This document shows positions 36,047-44,456 of a stretch of DNA of 64,000 bases, one piece after another. The first letter of the stretch is position 1. Every line of letters begins with the position of its first letter. A program made the translations under genes and the position numbers. The notes beneath the pieces are model-generated. The model was given only the letters and a program-made list of their open reading frames with translations. It was not told the origin of the DNA and did not search any database. Location of the stretch: the IMG/VR virus record IMGVR_UViG_3300046171_000110, positions 26,794 to 90,793 of that record, one strand, 5' to 3'. The DNA is from a virus.

Positions 36047-38080
36047 TCAGCAGTGGTAAATTGTATCTTCACTAATCACTTTGACATTCTGTGGCTTGAT
36101 TTTCATTGTTGTGAACAGCAGCCCCTTGTCGTCAGGTACAGGTATTGCTAACTCAGTTATGAAGTAATCGTCTGCAATGATTCTCAAACTTGGAGTTGTA
36201 CCCGACCCTGTAGTGACAGGTTTGGTGAAATGCAGCATGATAGTACCCCCGGTTGCGCCAGCAGTGCCACCGCGCTGAATGTGAGTTCTTAATTCGTGAT
36301 AGAGAGAAGCATTTTCCAAAGCAATAGTGACTTCCATGTCAAAGTTTTCTTTACCTTCTCTAATAATAGATGCGTTGCGAGTACCGCCATAGGGCACCTG
36401 CTTGATACTGAGATTATCTGAGTTTACAGTCTCAGGTATAGGGTTGCTTTGGATAGTGTGGAAAACTTCTACACCTGTCTTACCCTTCAACTCAAACGCA
36501 CTAACGAATCCTAAGTTTTGGTCAAAAGCGCTGATTGTCCCGTTGTAAAACATAAATGGTTTCTCAGAACCCTTTGCTATACCTGATGCCTTTTTCTCAG
36601 CCAGCCCTGTGGCAACATTCTGGAACATTCGGTTAGCCGTGTATCTATCACCTTTGTTAGCGCTCTCTAGTCTACCTGTATCTGTATAGCAAGAAAGAGC
36701 GTCGAATACAGCACGATACTTTAGTTCAGCATCTACTGTACTAGTCAATTCATACTCAACTATTTTACAGCCTTTGAAAACTCTAGTCAATTGTTTTGTG
36801 TCACCAGCCGAGCCGGGCGCTATTGTAGTCTCACCAGCACTGTTGAAAGAACCTAAGTCTCTAGTTCTCACACTGTGTTCTATAGAAAAACTAGGCACAG
36901 TTTCTCCAGAAAACAAAAGCCTTCTGACAGGGTGGAGTATTTTTCTATTAGTATCTACATGAGGGCTACCAAAATTACCATCAGTACTACCGTCAGCGTA
37001 TTTTCTTAACTCAATGTCGTCAGTCGTTGTATGTTCAAACTGCCAAGGGTCGTCAACATAAAGTCTGTAATTTCCACCAGTCAAGGCTTCTATTGCAGAA
37101 ATCCTCCTACATTCGCTGCTTTCCGCCCATTCAAAGTGATGAGCATCAGAAGAAAGACCTGCGCCGTTTGGCCAGTAAATATTACTACCGGCTCCTAAAT
37201 CAGGCGCTTTGTAGGTAGTAGTCGGAACACGAGTGCCGTCTTTGATAAGTAAGTAATTACCTACTGCTGCGGTAGCACCTTTTATTGTAAGTGTACTGAC
37301 ATCTACATGCCCTTGGCCGGGATGAATGTTTGTGACAGGATTTACTGCTGAACCTGCACTAGCAGTTCCGCAATTGTTTTGGTCAACTACTTCTCTACCA
37401 AGGCTGTAGTAAAGCCACTTTGGACTATGTAGTGGCATTTCTATAGAGCCGCCCATGTGATGGACTTTTCCTGTCTGTTGAACCGCTACTTGCCTACCTA
37501 AACCAACTACATGATAACTGTGCAAATCAACCTTAGTGTCGGGTAATGTCATGAAAGAAGCGAGCCCTAGAAAGCCGTCTATCAGACTAGCCTCCTTTGT
37601 TTGGGAAGCATTCGCATGTAAGACTGTTTCATTATTACCAGCAACAGTTGGTAAACCAGTCGAATGGATGAGAATGCTGTCACCTGTGCCACTGGTCACT
37701 GACGCTTGTGTAAGCGCAGGTACAATCTTAATCTTAGTCACTGAATCAAATGTATGGTCTATGATTGTGTACAAACGACTCTTCATGTCAGTGTAATAGT
37801 AAGAAGAAAAATTGTTTTGACCAGACGCAGTGGAATGAAACGACATCTTCTGACCAATCAGCATACCTACAGGAACTTTTAGCGCAGCCTTAGCACTCTC
37901 AAATATACTAGCGTTACCAGACGCTGTCCCTGCAAATAATATCTCTGTATGTGTGGGATTATTAATGTCAGTAGTGGCTGTCCAAGTACAGGGCTCGTTG
38001 TGCTCAATCATCAGGCTTGTTTCATGCCCCATGACAACTTCTGAGACATCTCCCTTATAGTGAGCACCAAAACCACTCAT
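36047..38080 (-). CDS. Probable major tail tube protein (enlarged, 677 residues)
   Basis: Its position after the terminator and before the chaperone-like genes is that of the tail tube. The N-terminus (GDVSEVVMGHETSLMIEH) and C-terminus (VEVFHTIQSN, then YGGTRNASIIREGKENFDME and DYFITELAIPV to KVISEDTIYHC) look like the two halves of a tube beta-barrel. The middle several hundred residues are an additional beta-rich region with EYELTSTVDAELKYRAVFDA. Normal tube proteins have 150-400 residues, so this one is enlarged, perhaps with a domain exposed on the tail surface. It starts at an ATGA overlap. No named family match is claimed. Confidence 0.6.
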   Translation of the reverse strand: MSGFGAHYKGDVSEVVMGHETSLMIEHNEPCTWTATTDINNPTHTEILFAGTASGNASIFESAKAALKVPVGMLIGQKMSFHSTASGQNNFSSYYYTDMKSRLYTIIDHTFDSVTKIKIVPALTQASVTSGTGDSILIHSTGLPTVAGNNETVLHANASQTKEASLIDGFLGLASFMTLPDTKVDLHSYHVVGLGRQVAVQQTGKVHHMGGSIEMPLHSPKWLYYSLGREVVDQNNCGTASAGSAVNPVTNIHPGQGHVDVSTLTIKGATAAVGNYLLIKDGTRVPTTTYKAPDLGAGSNIYWPNGAGLSSDAHHFEWAESSECRRISAIEALTGGNYRLYVDDPWQFEHTTTDDIELRKYADGSTDGNFGSPHVDTNRKILHPVRRLLFSGETVPSFSIEHSVRTRDLGSFNSAGETTIAPGSAGDTKQLTRVFKGCKIVEYELTSTVDAELKYRAVFDALSCYTDTGRLESANKGDRYTANRMFQNVATGLAEKKASGIAKGSEKPFMFYNGTISAFDQNLGFVSAFELKGKTGVEVFHTIQSNPIPETVNSDNLSIKQVPYGGTRNASIIREGKENFDMEVTIALENASLYHELRTHIQRGGTAGATGGTIMLHFTKPVTTGSGTTPSLRIIADDYFITELAIPVPDDKGLLFTTMKIKPQNVKVISEDTIYHC

Positions 38081-38550
38081 GGTATCATCTCCGCTAGTAT
38101 TACAACTTCTACTTGGAATGTATGCCTAAACAGTTTCTTGGTTCGGTCTGACAGGTCAGTACGAGTCTTGAGAACCATACGGTCAAAGTTTTCTCCGTCA
38201 CCCTTTCTACTGTTGTGGATAACTCTTCTCATTTCGTTCTCCATCTTTCTTAGCCTAGAACGACCTCTTGATGTTCTCATGTCGACTGTAATATTGTAAC
38301 GGGTGGTGACGAAATTGTACATCAAATCAGGCACTTCTTCGTTCTGGGCTGTCTCATAGCATAGAATGTAATCATGTCTTTGTAAATCAATACGCTTACC
38401 TCTCTCAGGCGTTTCGTTGGCAATGTCTACAATTACAGGCTTTACATTGTCAGTATTGGCTCTGTTCCAACCCTTGTCGGTGCCAGAGTCATAATTCGCT
38501 GCCAGTATGTCGATGACTGTCTCAAGAGGCTCTTTCCATGTAGCAACCAT
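38077..38550 (-). CDS. Probable tail terminator / tail completion protein
   Basis: 157 residues, with a helical start (PLETVIDILAANYDSG), then a beta section (HDYILCYETAQ, YNITVDMRTSRGRSRLRKME) with the TVDxRT-type strand-turn common in tail terminator proteins, and a C-terminal beta strand (FQVEVVILAE). Length and position between the head-tail adaptor and tail tube match the terminator that caps the tail and joins it to the head. It overlaps the previous gene by 1 nt and the next by 4 nt. Confidence 0.6.
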   Translation of the reverse strand: MVATWKEPLETVIDILAANYDSGTDKGWNRANTDNVKPVIVDIANETPERGKRIDLQRHDYILCYETAQNEEVPDLMYNFVTTRYNITVDMRTSRGRSRLRKMENEMRRVIHNSRKGDGENFDRMVLKTRTDLSDRTKKLFRHTFQVEVVILAEMIP

Positions 38551-40130
38551 TAAGAAAACACCACCACTTCTTTGTAGCGGGTTAACAGTTCTTCTGCTTC
38601 TTTTCTAAACAATTGAATCTTAGAACCCAAGTCAACATTCTGCGAGCCCTCTGGTATCAAGACGCTGCGGTCATCTGATAGTAGTAAATCAGCCGCTACC
38701 ATCTTAGTAGCAGCCTCTTCTATAGCCTTCTCAAGATATCTTTCGCCATATATGTAAGATACCTTAACAGAGTTGTGTTCAAAGAAAGGATATGAATTAT
38801 TGAAGTAAATTATACCCATTTCTGAATCAATCCACCAATCACGCAGTCTCGCTTGGTCACCACTAGAGGAGCCGCCTTGTAAATCGAGTTGAAGCAAGTG
38901 CTGAGTAATAGTTCCACTAGGCGCTAGTGAACCTACTACAATTCCACAATCTTCGAATGCAGTAGCAGTAACTCTTCCATAACGAACTATATTGGTTCCG
39001 TCTGTAAATACACCTGCTTTAGCAAACCCAGCCGTACTGTCTACAGTTACTACACTACCTAACACGCTAGCAACTGTAGCGGTGTTCGTAGTAACTTGTG
39101 TAAAATTTATATCAGTAGAATTGCTGACTATGCTACAAACTTCACCTGCTTTAGTCTGTTTCATACTAGTGACTTTCAATTCTCCACTACCATAGTCAGA
39201 GTTAGCACTCGCAAAAAATTCATTATGGACATTTGCTGCAACATTGTTTGAGCCTTCTGGATAAAAAATAGGTATGAATGTTGAAATTGACTTTCCTACT
39301 CTGTCTTCGTTGTTAATCAAATCAGCAAGGCTTTGTGCAGCGCTGATTTTGTCAGTAGCAACTGACCACTTTAATCCGCTTGTTCCTGCCGAACTTAAAG
39401 ACTCAGCCTCTAATTTTGCTGCACTGCCGTTACCGGGTGATAATACGATTGATTTACCTGCAAGTGTTCTAACATCATCTGGTAATTGTATACGAACCTC
39501 AGCGCCACATATCTCTCTATAGTCTTCACCTTGCCACATTTCTATCCTAAGCATTTGTTGAACATTTCTAAACAATAAAGGCGTAGTACCAACATAGTCA
39601 GTAAAGTATCTGCGTCTGTATGGTTTGTATGTATCAAAGTTTAGGTATTCCGCCGAGACTAGATAAGGTCTCCAAGCATTATGAGTGATGTTGTCAATGC
39701 GGTCTTGTACTTCTTTGATTCTAGTCTCTACGGTAGAGCGCTTCATGCCACGAGTTTTACCATTAGTAAATGATGCTAAGTTCTGTACATACCCATTGTC
39801 TGTAGTTTCGTAAAGGCCGGGATTTATCGAACCGATAAATGATAACTTCACACCACTTGCTGTAGAGGTTATGCTTGTTATTGGTCTTTCTACCCCTAAC
39901 GGGTCAGCATCGCTGTAAATTAATATTGTATCTCCAGCCGAAAATCCAATGTTTCTGTAATCTCCGCCTGTAACAAACACTGCATTTGCCTCTGCATTTG
40001 CAGACATTAGTACTGCTTCACTAGGGCCTATGCCAAGTAAGTCTGCAACTTTTTGAGCAGTAGTGTAGACTATTGCATCAGGGTCGAAAGGTCGAGTCTC
40101 AGGCTCTCCGGGTGAAAATACTACAGGCAT
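38550..40130 (-). CDS. Probable head-tail adaptor with inserted beta domains
   Basis: 526 residues. The N-terminal helix (AQKVADLLGIG) and the C-terminal helical bundle (EKAIEEAATKMVAADLLLSD, LFRKEAEELLTRYKEV) look like the two halves of a gp6/gp15-type adaptor. Between them are beta-rich insertions, including one close to the recurrent tail module (GDTILIYSDADPLGVERPIT). The region VETRIKEVQDRIDNITHNAW is helical and could contact the portal. Normal adaptors have about 100-150 residues, so this is a large variant. Position before the terminator supports the call. Confidence 0.55.
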   Translation of the reverse strand: MPVVFSPGEPETRPFDPDAIVYTTAQKVADLLGIGPSEAVLMSANAEANAVFVTGGDYRNIGFSAGDTILIYSDADPLGVERPITSITSTASGVKLSFIGSINPGLYETTDNGYVQNLASFTNGKTRGMKRSTVETRIKEVQDRIDNITHNAWRPYLVSAEYLNFDTYKPYRRRYFTDYVGTTPLLFRNVQQMLRIEMWQGEDYREICGAEVRIQLPDDVRTLAGKSIVLSPGNGSAAKLEAESLSSAGTSGLKWSVATDKISAAQSLADLINNEDRVGKSISTFIPIFYPEGSNNVAANVHNEFFASANSDYGSGELKVTSMKQTKAGEVCSIVSNSTDINFTQVTTNTATVASVLGSVVTVDSTAGFAKAGVFTDGTNIVRYGRVTATAFEDCGIVVGSLAPSGTITQHLLQLDLQGGSSSGDQARLRDWWIDSEMGIIYFNNSYPFFEHNSVKVSYIYGERYLEKAIEEAATKMVAADLLLSDDRSVLIPEGSQNVDLGSKIQLFRKEAEELLTRYKEVVVFS

Positions 40131-40174
40131 ATGTCATCCCCTTAACTAAGCCATGACACGATACATGATTAAAT

Positions 40175-40459
40175 CTACTGCTCTTTCACTCCCAGATTGA
40201 ATTCCATCTGCTTGCCGCATGTTCTACACTTATCGACCCAACAGAAGTAAAGCATACCGCAACTTTTGCATCGTGTGCCGCTACCGATGTTCAGTACATC
40301 ACCAGCGTTCTTGTTACGGTTGCGCTGCTTCATAGTAAACCCAGCAAGTGGGTTGTCTTCGTTAGTTCTAACAGAAGCACCGTAAGACTCGTCTAGCCTG
40401 ATGCCACGCTTCTGCAAGCGCTTTATGTCATCAAGACCAAGGTTACCAAAAGATTCCAT
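40175..40459 (-). CDS. Small zinc-ribbon protein in head module
   Basis: 94 residues with an AAGGTGG leader. The N-terminus is charged and helical (LGLDDIKRLQKRGIRLDESY). The C-terminal part holds CKSC and CRTC about 15 residues apart with an aromatic turn (LYFCWVDKC), a zinc ribbon. Lying among head and connector genes, it may be a structural or packaging protein; no family recognised. Confidence 0.65.
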   Translation of the reverse strand: MESFGNLGLDDIKRLQKRGIRLDESYGASVRTNEDNPLAGFTMKQRNRNKNAGDVLNIGSGTRCKSCGMLYFCWVDKCRTCGKQMEFNLGVKEQ

Positions 40460-40468
40460 TCAACCACC

Positions 40469-40642
40469 TTAAGATGTGGTTACGAATATGTAGATGTTAC
40501 CAAGTATAACTTGAGGGTCAGCAGAAACGCATGTGTTACCACCTATAGCAGTGCTTATTGCAGTTTGTATAGTGGTTTTTCCACTACTAGTGTTAAAGTC
40601 TGCCTGTGCAAACGGGCCAAGTATCGTTACTGTTGTTGCCAA
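40469..40642 (-). CDS. 57-residue small beta protein from a TTG start
   Basis: A short frame filling the gap between two head genes. It starts at TTG 40642 behind AAGGTGAT (the gene at 40956-41387 also begins with TTG behind GAGGTGAGG) and reads MATTVTILGPFAQADFN, later QTAISTAIGG and QVILGNIYIFVTTS. The hydrophobic, Thr/Ser/Ala-rich beta composition resembles its neighbours at 40672 and 41399, which look like small capsid decoration proteins. The start type and size make it less certain than its neighbours. Confidence 0.5.
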   Translation of the reverse strand: MATTVTILGPFAQADFNTSSGKTTIQTAISTAIGGNTCVSADPQVILGNIYIFVTTS

Positions 40643-40671
40643 TCAAATCACCTTCTGCTGGGTGAAACGCC

Positions 40672-40956
40672 TTAATTACGGGGACCTATAGCAAACCATG
40701 TGCCTGCTTCACGAGCCGGAGTTTTTAATGTTAATGTTGTTCCACTAATTAACGCAAACGGCCCTGCGGTACCTGCACTTTGGGCCGAAGTAGATAAATC
40801 AGTATTAGCACCACATACGACTATTTTTGCCAATAAGTCAGAAAGGTCTATGTTTCCTCCTGTATCACTGATGCCTTCGTTTTTAAATGTCCCAGTAACC
40901 ATCAATAAGTTACCTAATGTATGAGGTCTTGTGTCTACTGTGCTTAAAAATGCCAT
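40672..40956 (-). CDS. Small capsid-associated protein, unknown
   Basis: 94 residues, beta-like and Gly/Thr/Ala-rich (NLLMVTGTFKNEGISDTGG, LLAKIVVCGANTD, ISGTTLTLKTPAREAGTWFA). It starts at an overlap with the preceding stop (TAATG). Its style is like that of 41399-41812: both contain an alternating stretch ending near a VVCG or VICGSNGG turn. Probably a decoration or head-completion protein; I recognise no family. Confidence 0.6.
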   Translation of the reverse strand: MAFLSTVDTRPHTLGNLLMVTGTFKNEGISDTGGNIDLSDLLAKIVVCGANTDLSTSAQSAGTAGPFALISGTTLTLKTPAREAGTWFAIGPRN

Positions 40957-41387
40957 TATTCTTCAACTCCGTCTGTTTCTACGATAGTGTCTTCGACTAT
41001 AACCTTTTCTACCACTTCTTCTGCTACAGGCTCAGGAGCGACCTCCTCAACCACTGGCTCTGGTGCCGGTGGATTGAGTGTGGTCTTTACCTTGTCCAAG
41101 AGTTTTGCTTTAGTAGCATACCCTTTGATAGATACTCCTTTCTCTTTTAGCCATCCTGTGATATCCTTCTTAGTCCAACCTTCGTCAGGTAGTCCGTCGT
41201 TTCCTTCGTCTACCGTGACACCTTCGTCGCCTTCTATGAGTAGATTCTTAGGACCCTTTTGTCTTGTCCAGTGTCTGTATTTGTCCAGCCACTCTTGGGA
41301 AACTTCTCTAACTTCGCCACGATGCATTTCTGTGTCGTCTCGTAATTTGAGATAAGGGTTAGAACCTATGTAGGTTATCTTGGGCAA
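40956..41387 (-). CDS. Head-associated protein with SAP/HeH-like motif and acidic tail
   Basis: 143 residues from TTG 41387 with a GAGGTGAGG leader. The N-terminus (ITYIGSNPYLKLRDDTEMHR) resembles small phage head-tail proteins. The middle (WTKKDITGWLKEKGVSIKGY then KAKLLDKV) is a helix-extended-loop-helix of the SAP/LEM/HeH kind, often a DNA- or protein-binding motif. The last 35 residues are Pro/Glu/Val repeats (PEPVVEEVAPEPVAEEVVEK), probably extended. It lies two genes downstream of the major capsid gene. Confidence 0.65.
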   Translation of the reverse strand: MPKITYIGSNPYLKLRDDTEMHRGEVREVSQEWLDKYRHWTRQKGPKNLLIEGDEGVTVDEGNDGLPDEGWTKKDITGWLKEKGVSIKGYATKAKLLDKVKTTLNPPAPEPVVEEVAPEPVAEEVVEKVIVEDTIVETDGVEE

Positions 41388-41398
41388 GTTTCCTCACC

Positions 41399-41812
41399 TC
41401 AAGAACAGATTACCCACAAATTCATAGGAACTACTGGTGTACCACCTGCGGTAAATGTTAACGAATCGTTGGTGTTTGTCTCTGTGCTAATTACTGCACC
41501 GACACCCGCTAATCCTCCGTTAGAACCACATATTACTGCGTGTATCTTACTTGCTCCGCCGCCAATAGTTGCGACATCACCTGTTGCCATTACTGTAGTT
41601 ACTTGGAAACATGCTAGTTTAAGTCCCGGTGCCGCTTTTCCATCTGCGTTAGATGCGTTAAAGCCTGTTAGTGAACCCGGATAAGAACCACCTGAGTTTC
41701 CATCTAGCCAGTTTGTATCACTGCCTATTGTTCCTGCATATAATTCCAACTCAAATAAGTTTTCGTATACACCTGCGTCTCCTGATTTTTTGGTTAATGT
41801 TATTGCTGCCAT
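41399..41812 (-). CDS. Probable capsid decoration-type protein
   Basis: 137 residues directly after the major capsid gene, with a GGAGATGATTAAAT leader. It is beta-rich and small (AAITLTKKSGDAGVYENLFE, KLACFQVTTVMATGDVATIG, SKIHAVICGSNGG, LTFTAGGTPVVPMNLWVIC). Position, size and composition match decoration or head-stabilising proteins. No named family is claimed. Confidence 0.55.
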   Translation of the reverse strand: MAAITLTKKSGDAGVYENLFELELYAGTIGSDTNWLDGNSGGSYPGSLTGFNASNADGKAAPGLKLACFQVTTVMATGDVATIGGGASKIHAVICGSNGGLAGVGAVISTETNTNDSLTFTAGGTPVVPMNLWVICS

Positions 41813-41851
41813 ATTTAATCATCTCCTAATATTTTATTCTCCATGTTATCC

Positions 41852-43021
41852 TCATTGAAGGTCACGAATTGAACCTTGTCCTCCAAAGAAAGTTGTCCAT
41901 ACTTCACCCATTGTTCGGTAAAGTCCCTCTTGACCGAGGCGGTTAATGGCGAATGGGTCTCCAGTTTCAATTCCAGACTCAAAGTATTGAGTTGGTTTTG
42001 CAGTACTGTAGTACAAGTAATCAGTGTCTAGCATGTAAACTCTGCTAATTCCGTCTCCTTCGACATCCTTAGATGGAATGATTGGTACACCATTGTAAGT
42101 TGCTACAATGAAACCTGCTTCCATACCCGGTACACCTTTTACACCGTTGTAAGTTGGTACAACACGCTTCTCTTCCATGAATCTTTGTTGACTTTGTAGT
42201 AGTTGTTGAAGTCTCATCAAAGTATCATATCCAGTTAGCATAACCTTTGGATTTCCACCTCTCTGCCAAATCTTTCTGAATAGTTCATCAAAGTGGTCGA
42301 GAGATAGAGTTCTGTTGGTAGGAGTACCAGAAACACCGTTAACCGACATCTCAGCGTTAGCCCATGATGCGTTAGCCTCACGGTCTATTGAATAGATATC
42401 TAAGTCAGTTGCTGCGCTGAGGTGACCTGTTCCGTCTGCGATTGCACTTGTGCTGGTAGTTAGAGAGCCAGCGTGACCAGCGGTGACACGGTCAAGTGAC
42501 TCGATATCATTACCTGCTGGGTTGTCGGCATCTCTAAGTAGCATTTTGTTAATCATCTCTGCGTGGTGCTTACCCATTTCTTCTTTCAAAACTGAGCGAA
42601 TGTCACCTAGACCGTCATCCTTGTCGTTAAGGAAGATTGCTACTTCAGACATGTCGAATGAGTGAGCAACGGTTTTTGGCTTTGCTGCAACATTTTGGAA
42701 AGTTGGCTTTTGAGTTTCAGGTAGAGTACCGTTCTCTGCAATTCCACCGCCAACGGTAGCAGAAGGCTTAGCGGTTACTACACGCCATCCACTTCTGTCC
42801 CATGGCTTCTTAGGTAGGATAGAGAAAGCGTTGAACTCTTGGTTCAACTGACTCCATACTTTTCTACCGTAGATTGCTTGGTATGTTCCTGCTGTTGTGC
42901 TCAATAGAGGAGCATCTGCTTTCAATAGTTCTGAACCAGAGTAGGAATATCCCATGCTTTGTCCAGCACCGTAGTAGTAGCGCTCCATATCATTTACTGT
43001 TCTCATATAATTTCTTGCCAT
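41852..43021 (-). CDS. Major capsid protein, HK97 fold
   Basis: 389 residues with the strongest leader of the block (AAGGAGGAATATGA), as expected for the most abundant virion protein. It follows the protease/scaffold gene. HK97-type features by eye: an N-terminal arm, an ADAPLLSTTAGTYQAIYGRK segment, a P-domain-like long helix (RSVLKEEMGKHHAEMINKML), and a C-terminal region with the A-domain-like GYDTLMRLQQLLQSQQRF and a GDPFAINRLGQEGLYRT end. Position together with fold landmarks makes the call strong. The protease probably trims its N-terminal region. Confidence 0.87.
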   Translation of the reverse strand: MARNYMRTVNDMERYYYGAGQSMGYSYSGSELLKADAPLLSTTAGTYQAIYGRKVWSQLNQEFNAFSILPKKPWDRSGWRVVTAKPSATVGGGIAENGTLPETQKPTFQNVAAKPKTVAHSFDMSEVAIFLNDKDDGLGDIRSVLKEEMGKHHAEMINKMLLRDADNPAGNDIESLDRVTAGHAGSLTTSTSAIADGTGHLSAATDLDIYSIDREANASWANAEMSVNGVSGTPTNRTLSLDHFDELFRKIWQRGGNPKVMLTGYDTLMRLQQLLQSQQRFMEEKRVVPTYNGVKGVPGMEAGFIVATYNGVPIIPSKDVEGDGISRVYMLDTDYLYYSTAKPTQYFESGIETGDPFAINRLGQEGLYRTMGEVWTTFFGGQGSIRDLQ

Positions 43022-43033
43022 TCATATTCCTCC

Positions 43034-44443
43034 TTAGTTGTTAAATACACTCCCTGCGAGTCGGTGGACTTCGTCCCAACTCATGCTTCCAAGTACCTCA
43101 GTAGATGGGATTTCTACATTAGCCATATCACTGCTCTTACGAATCGTTGATTCTGGAGCAGCGCTTGAAATGTTGTCAATTCTGTTACTCAAGTCAGATA
43201 GGGCCTTTTCGATGTTAGCAAGTGGTGTTCTTGCGTCAAAGGAAGCGGCTTCTCTTGCTTGTGCTTCTGAAGTGAGTTCTTTGTTTAGTCTGTCAGCAAA
43301 TACGCCGCTTAGGCTGTGCTTGAATTGTTCTTCAAGAGCCGCTGCTTTGTAAACTTCGTAGGCCGCTTCTACATCAGTAGGAGAAACTACACTTGGGTGT
43401 AAATAGCCTTTTGCTACTTTTCCGCCGCCACCGGAATTAATTTTACCGATTGCGCCAGTTGATGGGTTTCCGCCTTCTTGTGCTCTTCCCTTAACTTGTC
43501 CAGCAAAGTAGTCAGCACCGTCACCAATTGCTTCTGGTGTGCTACCTAGGTTGGCTTTAGAGACATTATCAAAATGATGTCTTGCGCCACCGATGTCAAC
43601 ACCTTGTGATTTCAAAGTATTTTCCATCCAGTTCAGGTATTCACTAGAAATGACATCGGAATATTCTCCTTTTGCCATGTCTTCTTTGTGCTCAGCACCG
43701 TACATCTTTTCTTCTTCGTCTTTATCGGCCATTTCTTTCGCCTCGTCTTTTTCGTCTTTATCGTCTTTCTTGTCTTCCAAGTGTTCTTTAAGACCTGCTG
43801 GCATCTCGCCCTTCTCCATTGCGTCAAGGCGGCCATTCAATCTGTCTAGTACACTTGACAATTCAGTCATTGCATCTGTTTCTGTCATATCAGTATCCTC
43901 CTTCAATATACGGAATGTCGCCTCCGGGTTTATACCTTTCTCACAAATAGTAACCTCATGTAGTTCCAGTTTGGAAATTTCAGTGTAATCGCCATGACTG
44001 GCATCACTCTTTCGCATTCTCTTGAATGCTTGTCCTCCAATACTGAAACCTCTAAGGGCTCCTTTGCGAATTTCTTTGGCAACTTCTCTTGCCTTTTCTA
44101 TGTCGTCTCGTAGTTTAATGACTACGAACATACCAGCATCATCGACACCGGATTTCCAAACTCTACCATCAGAGTCAGTATATTGTGGAATAACGCTTCC
44201 AACCTGTATGTTAGAGTGAGCAAGTTGTACATTTCGGTAACCGTCTGCTTTCATAAAGTCACCAAAAGCATTTTTCAAAGCGCCTCTAGTAATCAAATCT
44301 CCTTGCTTGTCTACCATCTCAACAGATGCGTATCCAGCGATTACCAAGTCATTATCAGCCTTGATTAAATTGATGCTACCATTGTGAGTAACCGGGGAGG
44401 TTCTCAGCATCGAACTGGCTGTCATCGTTTCTATAGACGACAC
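43034..44443 (-). CDS. Prohead protease (HK97/S78-like) fused to scaffold
   Basis: 469 residues. The N-terminal ~160 residues are an HK97-type maturation protease: AGYASVEMVDKQGD, catalytic H76 in QLAHSN, S134 in RGFSIGGQAF, and the following KLELHEVTIC strand. From about 190 onward the chain is strongly charged (KDDKDEKDEAKEMADKDEEE) and helical, typical of an internal scaffold fused to the protease. The extreme C-terminus ends SMSWDEVHRLAG, a motif repeated in the 50444 gene. The start is uncertain: GTG 44443 and ATG 44425 both lack a good leader. It processes the capsid upstream of packaging. Confidence 0.88.
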   Translation of the reverse strand: MSSIETMTASSMLRTSPVTHNGSINLIKADNDLVIAGYASVEMVDKQGDLITRGALKNAFGDFMKADGYRNVQLAHSNIQVGSVIPQYTDSDGRVWKSGVDDAGMFVVIKLRDDIEKAREVAKEIRKGALRGFSIGGQAFKRMRKSDASHGDYTEISKLELHEVTICEKGINPEATFRILKEDTDMTETDAMTELSSVLDRLNGRLDAMEKGEMPAGLKEHLEDKKDDKDEKDEAKEMADKDEEEKMYGAEHKEDMAKGEYSDVISSEYLNWMENTLKSQGVDIGGARHHFDNVSKANLGSTPEAIGDGADYFAGQVKGRAQEGGNPSTGAIGKINSGGGGKVAKGYLHPSVVSPTDVEAAYEVYKAAALEEQFKHSLSGVFADRLNKELTSEAQAREAASFDARTPLANIEKALSDLSNRIDNISSAAPESTIRKSSDMANVEIPSTEVLGSMSWDEVHRLAGSVFNN

Positions 44444-44456
44444 TCATACTATTTAA

